Source: a virus
Length of the DNA stretch: 26,097 nucleotides
Strand: one strand, 5' to 3'
IMG/VR virus record: IMGVR_UViG_3300025647_000235
Span: 1 to 26,097 of that record
In this document: positions 5,142-12,831 of the stretch, in pieces
How positions within the stretch are numbered: position 1 is the stretch's first letter
Layout of the letters: the number at the start of each line of letters is the position of its first letter
Notes under the pieces: generated by a model
Told to the model about the DNA's origin: nothing
Database searches by the model: none
Seen by the model: only the letters and a program-made list of their open reading frames with translations
Translations under genes and position numbers: made by a program

Positions 5142-7340
5142 ATGAAGACAGCAGACTTTTTAACAGCAGTGCTTGGCAACGGCACCGGCATCGCTACACT
5201 TGTTATCCGTAACGCTACTTCAGGAGAGCTTACGGAGCAGAAGTTCTATGAGTACCCAGAGCAAAAGCATGAGATGGTGGCCTTTGCTACTGAGCACGCT
5301 ATGCAGGATGTTTACTTCTCACCAATACTATTCAACGCTCAGCGTCGCATCAAGGAGAACGCCAAGACTGTTAGCGTAATCTATGCAGACGCAGACTCAT
5401 GCGCTCCAGAGAACTTCCTGCTACAGCCATCCATATCTGTGCAAACATCCAAGGACCGCTGGCACACCTACTGGATTCTTGACCAAGAGGTCGAGCCACA
5501 TGAAGCTGCACTGCTGTCAAAGAAGGTGGCCTACGCACACCAGCACCAGGGTTGTGACAAGTCAGGCTGGAACACTACTAAGCTGTTGCGCCTGCCAAAC
5601 ACTCGCAACATGAAGCACGAGAACCCTTGGAGCATTGAGGCAACCACCACTGGCGAAGTCTACAGCTTTGAGCAGGTTGAGTCTGTATATGGTGACGTTA
5701 CGGTAGAGCCTATTCGTGAGGCTGCTGACACACCAATGCCCGCTGGATTCCCTTCTATTCTTGAGGTGCTTGAGAAGCTGTCACACAACCCGCAGATTGT
5801 TGGGCTGTACATGGAGCAGCCAGCACACAATGCAGACCTATCACGCCTGCTGTGGAAGCTTGAGATGGAACTGTTCCGCGAGGGATTGACTGCTGAAGAA
5901 GTATTCACAGTTGCTCGTCACGCCAAGTGCAACAAGTACCACAGCCCTGACAGGAGCAAGAGGCTTGATGCTGATGGTGACCTATGGCGTGAGGTCCAGC
6001 GTGCACAAGCCAGCTTCAAGCTAGAGCAAGATGAGTTTGTACCTGAGCCAATAACTAATGACGCACCGTTGGCTAGGTTCCAGAAGGTTGAGGTCTCGAT
6101 GCTTACGCCAGAAGAGCGTGAGCTTGTCGAGATGACGCCAAGCTTTATCGACCGGTATGTTGCATGGGCTAGGTCTAAGACCGATGGTGCGCTTAGCTAC
6201 CAGATTGCCAGCGCATTCACAGTGCTGTCTGCAGTGTTCTCTGACTGGGGTTACGCTGTGCCAAAGTATGGCAAGATGGGCCTGAACCTGTGGTTCATGG
6301 TGCTTGGTGAGACCACGCTAACTCGTAAGTCAACCAGCCGTAACCTTATGTTGCGTGTTGTGCGTGCCTACGAGAAGTTTGGTGGCTACCAGATTGACAT
6401 TGGTTCGGATGCTACGCCTGAAGGTGTTACCAAGATTCTTGCAGACAGAGACAAGAAGACTAGCCTGTTGCACCGCGATGAGGTTCAGGGTATGTTCAAG
6501 GACTTTATGAACAAGACCTACATGGCCTCAGCTGCCGAGCGATACACCGAGCTTTACGATGGGCAGGTGCCTGTTGTAATCCGTTCAGCCAAGGATGCAG
6601 GCCAGACCCAGAGGGCTGAGACCAACTTCATCCTGTACTTGATGGGTATCACTAGCAAGGTGGCCGACGTCCTGACCACTGAGTACTTCCGCTCAGGATT
6701 CTTGGCACGATTCATTTACGTGACTGCTGACGCACCGGACAGGACTCGTGAGCTTGAGGACATCCAGCAGGCAGATGAGTATGAGGTTAACGTCAAGGAC
6801 ACCGGACTAGATGCCATGGTTCGCGGACTGTTTGAGTCTGTGACTTACTGGCAGAAGAAGGGCCAGCCCTCACCTCGCCCGCTAAGACTAACCCAAGCTG
6901 CACTTGACAGGTTCAACCAGTACAAGTGGGAGATGGGTAACTTCGCTGAGTCACACAGAGAGAAGGAGTCAATTGAGCCATCGCGCCAGCGACTTGCCTT
7001 GTCTGTGTGGAAGTCGGCAACCCTGCTTGCTATGCACGACAAGTCGGATGAGGTAAAGCTCAGCCACTTGCTCACTGCAATCTACTACTCAGAAGAGTGG
7101 TTCGAGAACCTAGTGAGGATGGCATCTGCTATCTCTGCATCTGAGTGGCAGCGTGATGTTGACTCACTTGAGGCTTACATCGTTGACCGCGGTGGTCGTG
7201 TTCGATATGAAGAATGCTATCGCAAGTTCAGCAACAAGAAGAAGCGAGAGTTCGACGACATGGTTGAGGCCCTCAGGTCGCAAGCAAGAGTCGGAGCAAT
7301 CGTTGATGGCAGAAAAACTTATTTGGAGGTAATAGCTTGA
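5142..7340 (+). CDS. Bifunctional primase-helicase (RepB-like PrimPol domain plus DUF3987-like ATPase)
   Basis: The N-terminal part (about 1-190) looks like an archaeo-eukaryotic-type primase of the phage RepB/PrimPol group: a metal-binding YADAD (81-85), SKDRWHTYW (103-111) with the catalytic His, and RLPNTRNMKH (150-159), the nucleotide-binding R-x-P-x-T-x-N-x-K signature. The C-terminal part (about 330-700) matches helicase-like ATPases of the DUF3987 kind: a loop GETTLTRKST (389-398) in the P-loop place, and HRDEVQGMF (444-452) as Walker B. It would start and unwind DNA at the phage fork. The P-loop is degenerate, lacking the glycine before the lysine. The gene follows the structured RNA and its stop overlaps the next start. 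Confidence 0.85.
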   Translation: MKTADFLTAVLGNGTGIATLVIRNATSGELTEQKFYEYPEQKHEMVAFATEHAMQDVYFSPILFNAQRRIKENAKTVSVIYADADSCAPENFLLQPSISVQTSKDRWHTYWILDQEVEPHEAALLSKKVAYAHQHQGCDKSGWNTTKLLRLPNTRNMKHENPWSIEATTTGEVYSFEQVESVYGDVTVEPIREAADTPMPAGFPSILEVLEKLSHNPQIVGLYMEQPAHNADLSRLLWKLEMELFREGLTAEEVFTVARHAKCNKYHSPDRSKRLDADGDLWREVQRAQASFKLEQDEFVPEPITNDAPLARFQKVEVSMLTPEERELVEMTPSFIDRYVAWARSKTDGALSYQIASAFTVLSAVFSDWGYAVPKYGKMGLNLWFMVLGETTLTRKSTSRNLMLRVVRAYEKFGGYQIDIGSDATPEGVTKILADRDKKTSLLHRDEVQGMFKDFMNKTYMASAAERYTELYDGQVPVVIRSAKDAGQTQRAETNFILYLMGITSKVADVLTTEYFRSGFLARFIYVTADAPDRTRELEDIQQADEYEVNVKDTGLDAMVRGLFESVTYWQKKGQPSPRPLRLTQAALDRFNQYKWEMGNFAESHREKESIEPSRQRLALSVWKSATLLAMHDKSDEVKLSHLLTAIYYSEEWFENLVRMASAISASEWQRDVDSLEAYIVDRGGRVRYEECYRKFSNKKKREFDDMVEALRSQARVGAIVDGRKTYLEVIA

Positions 7341-7522
7341 CAGACAACTACAGCAGAAAAGCAAAGTTCGACAACGTAAAGTATGACGAAGATGCACTTA
7401 GATTCCATGCAGAGAAGTATGAGCTAGGTTTCAGGTACACACTATCCCTAGCTTGCTACCAATATTTACAGATTGCCAAGATGAAAGAGGAGGTACTACG
7501 TGAAAACAATGCTAAGCTTTGA
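7337..7522 (+). CDS. Small hypothetical protein (61 aa)
   Basis: The start is a TTG at 7337 that overlaps the TGA of the primase-helicase gene as TTGA, with GGAGGT about 10 bases upstream. The product is charged and helical, with ALRFHAEKYELGFRYTLSLA and a helical basic/acidic tail. No metal site or membrane span is seen. It is not recognised. The next gene begins inside its last 23 bases after a strong AGGAGG that lies within this frame. Its position between the primase and the resolvase suggests a small accessory factor, but nothing in the sequence proves it. Confidence 0.65.
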   Translation: MTDNYSRKAKFDNVKYDEDALRFHAEKYELGFRYTLSLACYQYLQIAKMKEEVLRENNAKL

Positions 7523-7940
7523 CCCAGGGGGCACGACAGGTGTTGCACTTTTTGATTACAGCGACAACGCCTATGAGCTCCAATGGAAGAAGCAGATACC
7601 GAACGGCCTTCAAGGCTTCCTTGACTGGCACTGGGATGAGGGTGAAGACATAGCAGTTGACACCATTGTCTGTGAGTCATTTGATTTGCGGGCTGGCATC
7701 TACCCAGACCTCAGCCCTGTGTATATCATCGGCGCACTAGAGGCAGTGTGGCCAAATGCACTTACTCAAATTGTTTACCAGAAGCCAAGCATGAAGCACC
7801 TGTGCGAGGACCCTGTACTAAAGAAGATGAACCTGCACTCACCGGGCAAGCCCCACGCAAACGATGCGGTCCGTCACGGTATAATATATTTACGGAATAA
7901 AAAGAATAAACAAGTACTAACGGAAGGATGGGGTGATTAA
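7500..7940 (+). CDS. RuvC-like Holliday junction resolvase
   Basis: This 146-residue protein has the RNase H-fold acidic triad of RuvC-type resolvases: D8 in SFDPGGTTGVAL, E59 in IVCESFD, and D122 in HANDAVRHGIIYL with H119 before it. Such enzymes cut branched DNA before packaging. The start is a GTG at 7500 with AGGAGG at 7487-7492. The length matches phage RuvC-like proteins, which are a little shorter than host RuvC. Its place between the primase and a DnaQ-like exonuclease fits late replication or branch removal. An alternative is a transposase-like RNase H protein, but the context argues against it. Confidence 0.85.
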   Translation: MKTMLSFDPGGTTGVALFDYSDNAYELQWKKQIPNGLQGFLDWHWDEGEDIAVDTIVCESFDLRAGIYPDLSPVYIIGALEAVWPNALTQIVYQKPSMKHLCEDPVLKKMNLHSPGKPHANDAVRHGIIYLRNKKNKQVLTEGWGD

Positions 7941-7942
7941 TT

Positions 7943-8779
7943 ATGCCATATTACATAGCACAAAACCATCCCGACTGTTCAACTAAATGGGCTGTTGTAA
8001 AAGAGTCTTATGAGCTAGTCGCGTGTCACCGCACTAAGACCGCTGCAGTTGCGCAGATGGTTGCAATCTCCACCGAAGAGGGCATCGAACCAGGTGGCAC
8101 ACACCCTCGCGACGAAAGGAAAGAGTCAGTGAAGAAGAGGGTTAAAGAAGTAACTCAAAGCTTATACTCACAGCTCGAAGGCGATGAGAAGGCACTCGTT
8201 GACTCTATGCTTGGAGTCGTTAATGAGTTTGGAAAGTTTGGTTCAGACACCAGCAGTGTCTTTGTCAACTACCTGCCACCAGCCGAGAACACAGACAGTG
8301 CAATTGGCGTTAAGTGTGGCAACTGTGTATTCCATGCGATGACCGAAGATGGCATCGAGTGTAGTGCCGTTGCTGTTGACATCGAGGAAGACGGTGCCTG
8401 CAGATTGGCAATGATTCCGCCAGGATTGGTGACTGTTAACGAGTCTGCTTTGCGCGAAGCAGAGAAGACCTACAAGGTGCCTGAGGGCGTCTCTAGTGCC
8501 GCCAAGAGGGCACAGAAGTGGATTAGCGAGGGCAAGGCTGGGTCAGGCTTTACCGACACCGGACGCAGGCGAGCAGCACAACTTGCATCTGGTGGCTCTG
8601 TAAGCAGGGATGTCGTTGGAAGGATGAAGTCTTACTTTGCAAGACATGCTGGGGACAGCAAGGCTGAAGGATTTAACTCGGGCGAGAAGGGCTATCCAAG
8701 TCCGGGTCGTGTAGCTTGGGATGCTTGGGGCGGCGACGCTGGCAAGACCTGGGTTAGCGGCATTAAGTTGGACCGATGA
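7943..8779 (+). CDS. Multi-domain phage protein: N-terminal 'NHPDC' domain, four-Cys site, C-terminal KSYFARH-type domain
   Basis: Three parts can be seen in 278 residues. Residues 1-50 (YYIAQNHPDCSTKWAVVK, then CHRTKTAA) resemble a small domain found at the front of many actinophage head proteins. Residues 125-153 hold C125-GN-C128, C140 and C153, a metal or iron-sulfur site. Residues 180-270 hold GFTDTGRRRAAQLASGG, then VVGRMKSYFARHAGD, then WDAWGGDAGKTW, a conserved phage module often attached to capsid proteases, portals or nucleases. No protease or nuclease active site is recognised here. All three modules are usually met in virion-associated proteins, so finding them in the replication block is odd. 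The start follows AAGGATGGGGTGATTAATT, a weak ribosome site. The biochemical role is unknown. Confidence 0.7.
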   Translation: MPYYIAQNHPDCSTKWAVVKESYELVACHRTKTAAVAQMVAISTEEGIEPGGTHPRDERKESVKKRVKEVTQSLYSQLEGDEKALVDSMLGVVNEFGKFGSDTSSVFVNYLPPAENTDSAIGVKCGNCVFHAMTEDGIECSAVAVDIEEDGACRLAMIPPGLVTVNESALREAEKTYKVPEGVSSAAKRAQKWISEGKAGSGFTDTGRRRAAQLASGGSVSRDVVGRMKSYFARHAGDSKAEGFNSGEKGYPSPGRVAWDAWGGDAGKTWVSGIKLDR

Positions 8780-9510
8780 AGATATTATTCTTAGACATCG
8801 AGACAACACCTAACTTGGCTTACGTCTGGGGGCTGTTCAAGCAGAACGTCTCCATCAATCAGATTGAAAAGTCAACCGAGATGCTATGTTTCGGCGCTCG
8901 CTGGTACGGAGAGAAGAAGGTAACCTTCAAGTCTGTGCACCACGATGGCAAGCAGGCAATGCTTGAGGAAGTTCACCGCCTGCTTGATGAGGCTGATGTA
9001 CTTGTCGGCTGGAACTCTAAAGGCTTTGACTCTAAGCACCTGAAGCGTGAGCTATTGCAGGCTGGTATGAAGCCACCGTCCCCTTACAAGGAGATGGACC
9101 TAATGCTGGCTGTCAAGTCTCAGTTCAGGTTCCCAAGCAACAAGCTAGACTATGTAGCCCAGACACTTGGTGTTGGCGCTAAGGTTCAGCACAGTGGATT
9201 CGAGCTATGGACACGCTGCATGGCTGGCGAGAAGAAGGCTTGGACCGAGATGAAGAAGTACCAGATTCAGGATGTCAATCTTTTGATAGACCTTTATGAG
9301 ATACTGAAGCCTTGGATTCCTAACCACCCTAATACCGCACTACACGATGGGCTAGAAGAAGGCTGTGTAGTCTGTGCGTCTAACAACCTACAGCGCAGAG
9401 GCGTGGCAAGAACTGTTTCTGGTACCTACCAAAGGTTCCAGTGCCAGAGTTGCGGCAAGTGGCAACGTGGTCCCATCTCAATTAACAAGACATTAACAAG
9501 GTCAATATGA
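8776..9510 (+). CDS. DnaQ-like 3'-5' exonuclease with C-terminal zinc ribbon
   Basis: This 244-residue protein carries the DEDDy exonuclease motifs: DIET (7-10), GWNSKGFDSKHL with N80 and D85, and Y162-QIQ-D166. These hold the two metal ions that remove nucleotides from the 3' end. A zinc ribbon follows (C197, C200, C223, C226), suited to nucleic-acid binding. It may proofread, trim recombination ends or degrade host DNA; the replicative polymerase itself is not in this window. The ATG overlaps the previous stop (ATGA). Some RNase_H_2-family phage proteins share this layout, so DNA versus RNA preference is open. Confidence 0.87.
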   Translation: MKILFLDIETTPNLAYVWGLFKQNVSINQIEKSTEMLCFGARWYGEKKVTFKSVHHDGKQAMLEEVHRLLDEADVLVGWNSKGFDSKHLKRELLQAGMKPPSPYKEMDLMLAVKSQFRFPSNKLDYVAQTLGVGAKVQHSGFELWTRCMAGEKKAWTEMKKYQIQDVNLLIDLYEILKPWIPNHPNTALHDGLEEGCVVCASNNLQRRGVARTVSGTYQRFQCQSCGKWQRGPISINKTLTRSI

Positions 9511-9830
9511 TTAAGCGGTGGATTGCTAAGCTATTCGGCCTGCATGTGCCACCGCAAATAATCATTGAGCCAGAACCAGAGTATGACTACATGGGCTACA
9601 CCATGACCGATGAAGAAACGGGCATGACTCTATCTGTGCTCATGATTTGTGGTTGTGGTGGCCCAGTGGTTGTTGCAGGTGCCGATGAGAAGAACTTCTG
9701 GTGCGAGCATTGTGATAGAGAATGCACAGAGGATAAGCCCTGTGGCTTATGCGAGGCTCACTTTATATTCGATGCGGAAGCTGCTAAAGCAGAGGCCGCC
9801 GGATTCTATTACGACGACGAAGAAGAATAA
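9507..9830 (+). CDS. Hypothetical protein with two CxC/CxxC metal-binding clusters (107 aa)
   Basis: The ATG overlaps the previous stop codon (ATGA). The middle of the protein has CGCGG (C49, C51), then CEHCDREC (C70, C73, C77) and CGLC (C83, C86), a set that would fit one or two structural zinc sites. The N-terminus (MIKRWIAKLFGL) is basic and amphipathic; the C-terminus is acidic (DDEEE). No family is recognised. It is the last gene of the plus-strand block, followed within 6 bases by a terminator hairpin. Confidence 0.75.
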   Translation: MIKRWIAKLFGLHVPPQIIIEPEPEYDYMGYTMTDEETGMTLSVLMICGCGGPVVVAGADEKNFWCEHCDRECTEDKPCGLCEAHFIFDAEAAKAEAAGFYYDDEEE

Positions 9831-9835
9831 AACGA

Positions 9836-9868
9836 AGGGCCCTACTGTCACCTCTGCAGTAGGGCCCT
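9836..9868. terminator. Hairpin terminator between the convergent blocks
   Basis: AGGGCCCTACTG (9836-9847) pairs perfectly over 12 bp with CAGTAGGGCCCT (9857-9868), with a 9-nt loop. On the minus strand the stem is followed by TCGTTTTATT, a passable uridine tail, so it should end the lysis/structural transcript. On the plus strand the tail (CGCTCGTCGGGTATTT) is weak, so plus-strand termination is less certain. Its position 6 bases after one stop codon and 17 before the facing one supports a bidirectional use. Confidence 0.85.
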
Positions 9869-9884
9869 CGCTCGTCGGGTATTT

Positions 9885-10154
9885 CTAACCGCCCCAGTTC
9901 CCCAGGACACTTGACAACGCAGCTACAACCGCAATCAGCGATGCAACTAGCGCTACATTCTCTTTGGTAGTGTTTCTCTGAGTCTTTAGCTGCTGAATTT
10001 CCAGCTGCATCTCATTAATAGTTTCGTCTTGAGCGTCAGATTTTCTGTCCAAGCGGTCAATTGATTCGCGCAATCCCTTAATGCCTTCCTCGATGCGCCC
10101 AATTGCTACTAGGACTTCCACCCAGTCCCTATTGTTTCCGTTTTCTAAGCTCAT
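9885..10154 (-). CDS. XhlA-like coiled-coil membrane protein, lysis cassette (89 aa)
   Basis: Residues 15-60 form a heptad-rich coiled coil (GRIEEGIKGLRESIDRLDRK and onward to LEIQQLKTQR), and residues 66-84 form one hydrophobic span (VALVASLIAVVAALSSVLG) close to the C-terminus. This is the shape of haemolysin XhlA-type proteins, which sit in lysis cassettes and work with a holin. Family membership is inferred from shape rather than a specific motif. No clear ribosome site precedes the ATG. It is the last gene of the minus-strand block and lies next to two other small membrane proteins. Confidence 0.7.
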   Translation of the reverse strand: MSLENGNNRDWVEVLVAIGRIEEGIKGLRESIDRLDRKSDAQDETINEMQLEIQQLKTQRNTTKENVALVASLIAVVAALSSVLGNWGG

Positions 10155-10160
10155 TATTGA

Positions 10161-10400
10161 CTACTTAATACTTGGGTCTGAGTCGTCATGCTTTACTCCC
10201 TTAGCGCCAAAATAGCCACCGATGATACCGATGACGCCACCAAGAGCGGTTTGAACAAGGGTCATAACGTCGGACGATACTTCAACAGCCTCGCGAGTTA
10301 CGCTGGTCTCGATGCCTGCTACTACATAGTCTCCGATAATTGCGACAAGTATAGCAACCATCACACCTGCGGCTAGGATGAACATAATTTTTTCTTTCAT
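10161..10400 (-). CDS. Putative holin, two membrane spans (79 aa)
   Basis: Residues 5-28 (IMFILAAGVMVAILVAIIGD) and 48-66 (VQTALGGVIGIIGGYFGAKG) are two hydrophobic spans separated by a short acidic stretch, followed by a charged tail (KGVKHDDSDP). Size, topology and place just after the endolysin operon fit a small phage holin, which would make holes in the host membrane to release the endolysin. The start codon overlaps the stop of the upstream gene. It cannot be told from sequence whether this or the 85-aa neighbour is the true holin. Confidence 0.65.
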   Translation of the reverse strand: MKEKIMFILAAGVMVAILVAIIGDYVVAGIETSVTREAVEVSSDVMTLVQTALGGVIGIIGGYFGAKGVKHDDSDPSIK

Positions 10401-10657
10401 TACATTAGTTCTTCATCAGAGTCGTCGTGGTCAGCTGCGGCCTTGCCGAAGATTCTGTCTTCGTCCTCTGCGCTGATGTCGCCATCTTCAACGTATGCAC
10501 GGGATAGCTCTTCGCTAATCTCCATGAAGCCGATGAAGGCTGCCATAGCAGCTGCTTGCCAGACCTCAACGCCAAATACAAATCCACCACCCAAGGTTCC
10601 AGAAACCTTTAGAATCATGTATGCGAGAGTTCTTTTTGAAATTGACTTTAGGTTCAC
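10400..10657 (-). CDS. Small membrane protein of the lysis cassette (85 aa)
   Basis: The frame is open further upstream to 10789 inside the endolysin gene, but the likely start is the GTG at 10657, which overlaps the endolysin TGA (GTGA) and has AAGGA shortly upstream. The product has a hydrophobic, glycine/alanine-rich stretch at about residues 12-43 (MILKVSGTLGGGFVFGVEVW, then AAAMAAFIGFMEI), long enough for one or two membrane spans. The C-terminus is strongly acidic (DHDDSDEEL). It may be a holin, an antiholin or an accessory membrane factor. The extended upstream version would be an out-of-frame copy of endolysin codons and is not believed. Confidence 0.65.
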   Translation of the reverse strand: MNLKSISKRTLAYMILKVSGTLGGGFVFGVEVWQAAAMAAFIGFMEISEELSRAYVEDGDISAEDEDRIFGKAAADHDDSDEELM

Positions 10658-11271
10658 TTGAGTTCCTTCTTGCAGTGCGGGCAGGCATAAACTGTCCTGA
10701 CCTGGGTTTTTACGGACTTGGCAGCAGCTGGTGCTGGTGCCTTTTTTGTTGCGCCCTTCACAGCAGGCTTCTGCTGTGTTTTTACCCATTTAACAAAATC
10801 AAACTTTGCAGAAGTAACTCCGAACACACCCTTCAGCGTGTGCGAAATCGTGAGGTGCAAATGGACACCGGAGCTAGCTGACCCAGTGTTCCCCATTATT
10901 GCTAGGTCGGCACCTTCTTCGAGCTTATGCCCAACCTTTTTATCAATCGGCATGTGCTCGCCATGAACCTTTGGCCCCTTGCAGTTAACGCCATGAGTCC
11001 CACAGCTGATGTGTGAGTAGCCGATATAAACGACCTTCTTTGTATTGACATCCCAAGCGGTCTGCACAATCACCCAGCCAAGCACATTGCTCCACTGTAT
11101 GAGCTTGATGGTACCCTTCGCTGATGCAGGAATCATTGTCTTGCCACGGCTTGAACCGGCTGGAGCAAAGTCCGTACCGCTGTGAGGCTGTAGTCCATGC
11201 TTACGCCTGTAATCAGACATGCTTCCATAGACGCCTGTAATTGTGTTCTCAGGAAAAGGCAAACGTGCCAT
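10654..11271 (-). CDS. Endolysin, M23 (LytM-type) peptidase with C-terminal CxxC knuckle
   Basis: This 205-residue protein has the M23 metallopeptidase signature: H30 and D34 in PHSGTDFAP, H87 in YSHIS, and HLH (137-139) in GNTGSASSGVHLHLTI. H30, D34 and H139 bind zinc, and H137 or H87 helps catalysis. The enzyme would cut peptide bridges in host peptidoglycan. A linker rich in Ala, Lys and Pro (168-190) leads to VYACPHCKKELK, a single CxxC knuckle that may pair with another protomer or bind metal loosely. There is no signal peptide, so export through a holin is expected, and small membrane proteins follow directly. The ATG overlaps the upstream stop, with GGTGAT as a weak ribosome site. Confidence 0.9.
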   Translation of the reverse strand: MARLPFPENTITGVYGSMSDYRRKHGLQPHSGTDFAPAGSSRGKTMIPASAKGTIKLIQWSNVLGWVIVQTAWDVNTKKVVYIGYSHISCGTHGVNCKGPKVHGEHMPIDKKVGHKLEEGADLAIMGNTGSASSGVHLHLTISHTLKGVFGVTSAKFDFVKWVKTQQKPAVKGATKKAPAPAAAKSVKTQVRTVYACPHCKKELK

Positions 11272-11633
11272 TAGTTCATCACCGCCCAGACTAGGTTGAT
11301 TGTTTGAGTTCCAGTTGAGCCACCAAGCCTGTAGATTAAGGCAGTAAAACTGGTGGTACTGCTGTTTGTAATTGTAGCAATGTATGCGCTGGAGCCAGAT
11401 ACTGGCCCCTTAACGGTTGCAATTATTTTATCCGGAGCAGACGACAGCGCAGTGTCAAACGTAACGGTAACAACTTGAGTGCTACCTGCAGCTGCGCTGA
11501 ATGAGACAGATTCAGAACCCGACAAGGGTAGGGCTGCGTCAATGCTGCTAGCCATGGTCGAAAATACAGACTCAAGTGGCGTAATCTGGTCCGTAGACAC
11601 AGGGTAAAAAATATTTTTTGAGGTAATAGCCAT
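11271..11633 (-). CDS. Small fibre-like protein with C-terminal beta domain (120 aa)
   Basis: Residues 1-35 look helical and could form a trimer stem. From about 40 on the protein is rich in Ser, Thr and Val with alternating strands (SVSFSAAAGSTQVVTVTFDT, then KIIATVKGP, ending TINLVWAVMN). This pattern resembles the H-type lectin fold seen at the tips of some phage fibres. A receptor-binding or fibre-tip role is inference from fold pattern and its place between the S74 fibre and the endolysin. The ATG has no ribosome site but lies 7 bases after a TACAAT box, so it may be read from a leaderless transcript. Confidence 0.65.
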   Translation of the reverse strand: MAITSKNIFYPVSTDQITPLESVFSTMASSIDAALPLSGSESVSFSAAAGSTQVVTVTFDTALSSAPDKIIATVKGPVSGSSAYIATITNSSTTSFTALIYRLGGSTGTQTINLVWAVMN

Positions 11634-11637
11634 GTTA

Positions 11638-11646
11638 TCTATTGTA
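11638..11646 (-). promoter_or_regulatory. Candidate -10 element TACAATAGA for leaderless gene start
   Basis: On the minus strand TACAAT (11646-11641) lies so that a transcript beginning 7 bases later would start one base before the ATG at 11633. No Shine-Dalgarno sequence precedes that ATG. TANNNT boxes at this distance are the known mark of leaderless actinobacterial genes. No good -35 is seen. The same nine bases recur at 24791-24799. Confidence 0.5.
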
Positions 11647-11648
11647 TC

Positions 11649-12830
11649 CTATTTAGTTTCTAGGGCTTCGATGCGGGCGGTCAGCGATTCAATTAAAGCC
11701 TGCTGCTGTTTAAGTACAGGGATAATTGCCACTGCAATTCTGTCGTAGCTAATTGCCTCTGGCTGCCCCTCATCATTGTAAACAACTAATTCAGTAAAGC
11801 CAAGTTCATCGAGCTCTTCAGCAATGAATCCAGCAACCCTGCTCAAGCCCTCTGCCGAATTGCCGTTCTCTTCATATTGGCCCTTATCAATCCAAGTTCT
11901 GGGCCTAAGGTCAAGCGCCTTCATGCCGTAGTCTATGTCTTGAACGTCAGTTTTATACCTTAAACTAGAGGTGCTTCTTGCAAGGTTACCGTTTGATGCG
12001 ATAAAAACGTTTGCAGCTGATGAGATTGTAGCGTTATAAGTTCCAACAGATGAGATTCTGCCAGATAGAGTAGAGTCACCTGTTATGCCAAGTGAACTAC
12101 CGCTAATAGAGCTTCCACTAATAGAGCCAGATGAGCCGACTGAGCTGCAAGAGACTCCACCTGTGCTCACAGATGAGGAGCTCATTGAACCGGTGGCGAC
12201 TAAGTTGCCGTCCGCTTCAATATTAGCTCCAATTGTGTAGAGCCTATTACCACCGACGCCAAATCCATTGTCGCTTAGTGCTGCAAATGTACCACCAGCG
12301 CCATAGGATATAACCCCGCCATTCCAGATTTGTAGCTCACCTGATGCGCCGCTAGTAAGTTCAAGCGTTGAACCCCTAGCAGTACCAGCACCAAGTATCC
12401 GACCAGTAAAATTGCCATCTTCGTCATAATAAGAAGTATTGGTATTCTGAATTTCCACTCGCCTTCCAGAGCTGGCGGTAGTAAGCGTAGAACCAGTGAT
12501 AACAGAACCATTAATATTAATTGCGTTTATAGTTCCAGCAGTTAAGTTAGAAGCATTAATCTTGTAGGTGCTTGTAGGCTCATCCAAGTTTCCAAGTCCA
12601 GTGATTGCAGTATTTGCAGCAGCCGCAGCAGCAGAAGCTTCATCCGCTGCCGCCTGTGCTTGACTGGCAGCAATCAACGCTTGATTGGCAGTTACCGTCA
12701 GCTGGCTGTCGCGTGTCGTGTTGTTAATGTCAGAACTTCTCAGGGTGTTCTCAAGGTTCGTGACCTTCTTCTCGACCTCTCTGGCCCAGAACTTAGACTG
12801 ACTTGGCAGGTTGTTTAATGGGAATGTCAT
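11649..12830 (-). CDS. Tail fibre/tip protein with C-terminal S74 intramolecular chaperone
   Basis: The N-terminus (about 1-50) attaches and forms a coiled region rich in Ala (AALIAASQAQ-like heptads to residue 75). The middle is a Ser/Gly-rich, repeat-like beta stalk (SSSVSTGGVSCSSVGSSGS and similar). The last about 110 residues are a peptidase S74 domain: SSLRYKTDVQ with the Ser-Lys pair for self-cleavage, ALDLRPRTW, VAGFIAEEL, then SYDRIAVAIIPVLKQQQ and a terminal coiled coil. S74 domains help trimeric fibres fold and then cut themselves off. It follows the two minor tail genes. AAGGAG precedes the ATG. Confidence 0.88.
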   Translation of the reverse strand: MTFPLNNLPSQSKFWAREVEKKVTNLENTLRSSDINNTTRDSQLTVTANQALIAASQAQAAADEASAAAAAANTAITGLGNLDEPTSTYKINASNLTAGTINAININGSVITGSTLTTASSGRRVEIQNTNTSYYDEDGNFTGRILGAGTARGSTLELTSGASGELQIWNGGVISYGAGGTFAALSDNGFGVGGNRLYTIGANIEADGNLVATGSMSSSSVSTGGVSCSSVGSSGSISGSSISGSSLGITGDSTLSGRISSVGTYNATISSAANVFIASNGNLARSTSSLRYKTDVQDIDYGMKALDLRPRTWIDKGQYEENGNSAEGLSRVAGFIAEELDELGFTELVVYNDEGQPEAISYDRIAVAIIPVLKQQQALIESLTARIEALETK

Positions 12831-12831
12831 G

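Noticed and set aside
10658-10789. Upstream extension of the 85-aa lysis membrane protein
   Set aside because: It would lie within the endolysin gene in another frame and gives a Cys/Lys-rich lead unlike any holin; the GTG at 10657 overlapping the endolysin stop is the better start.
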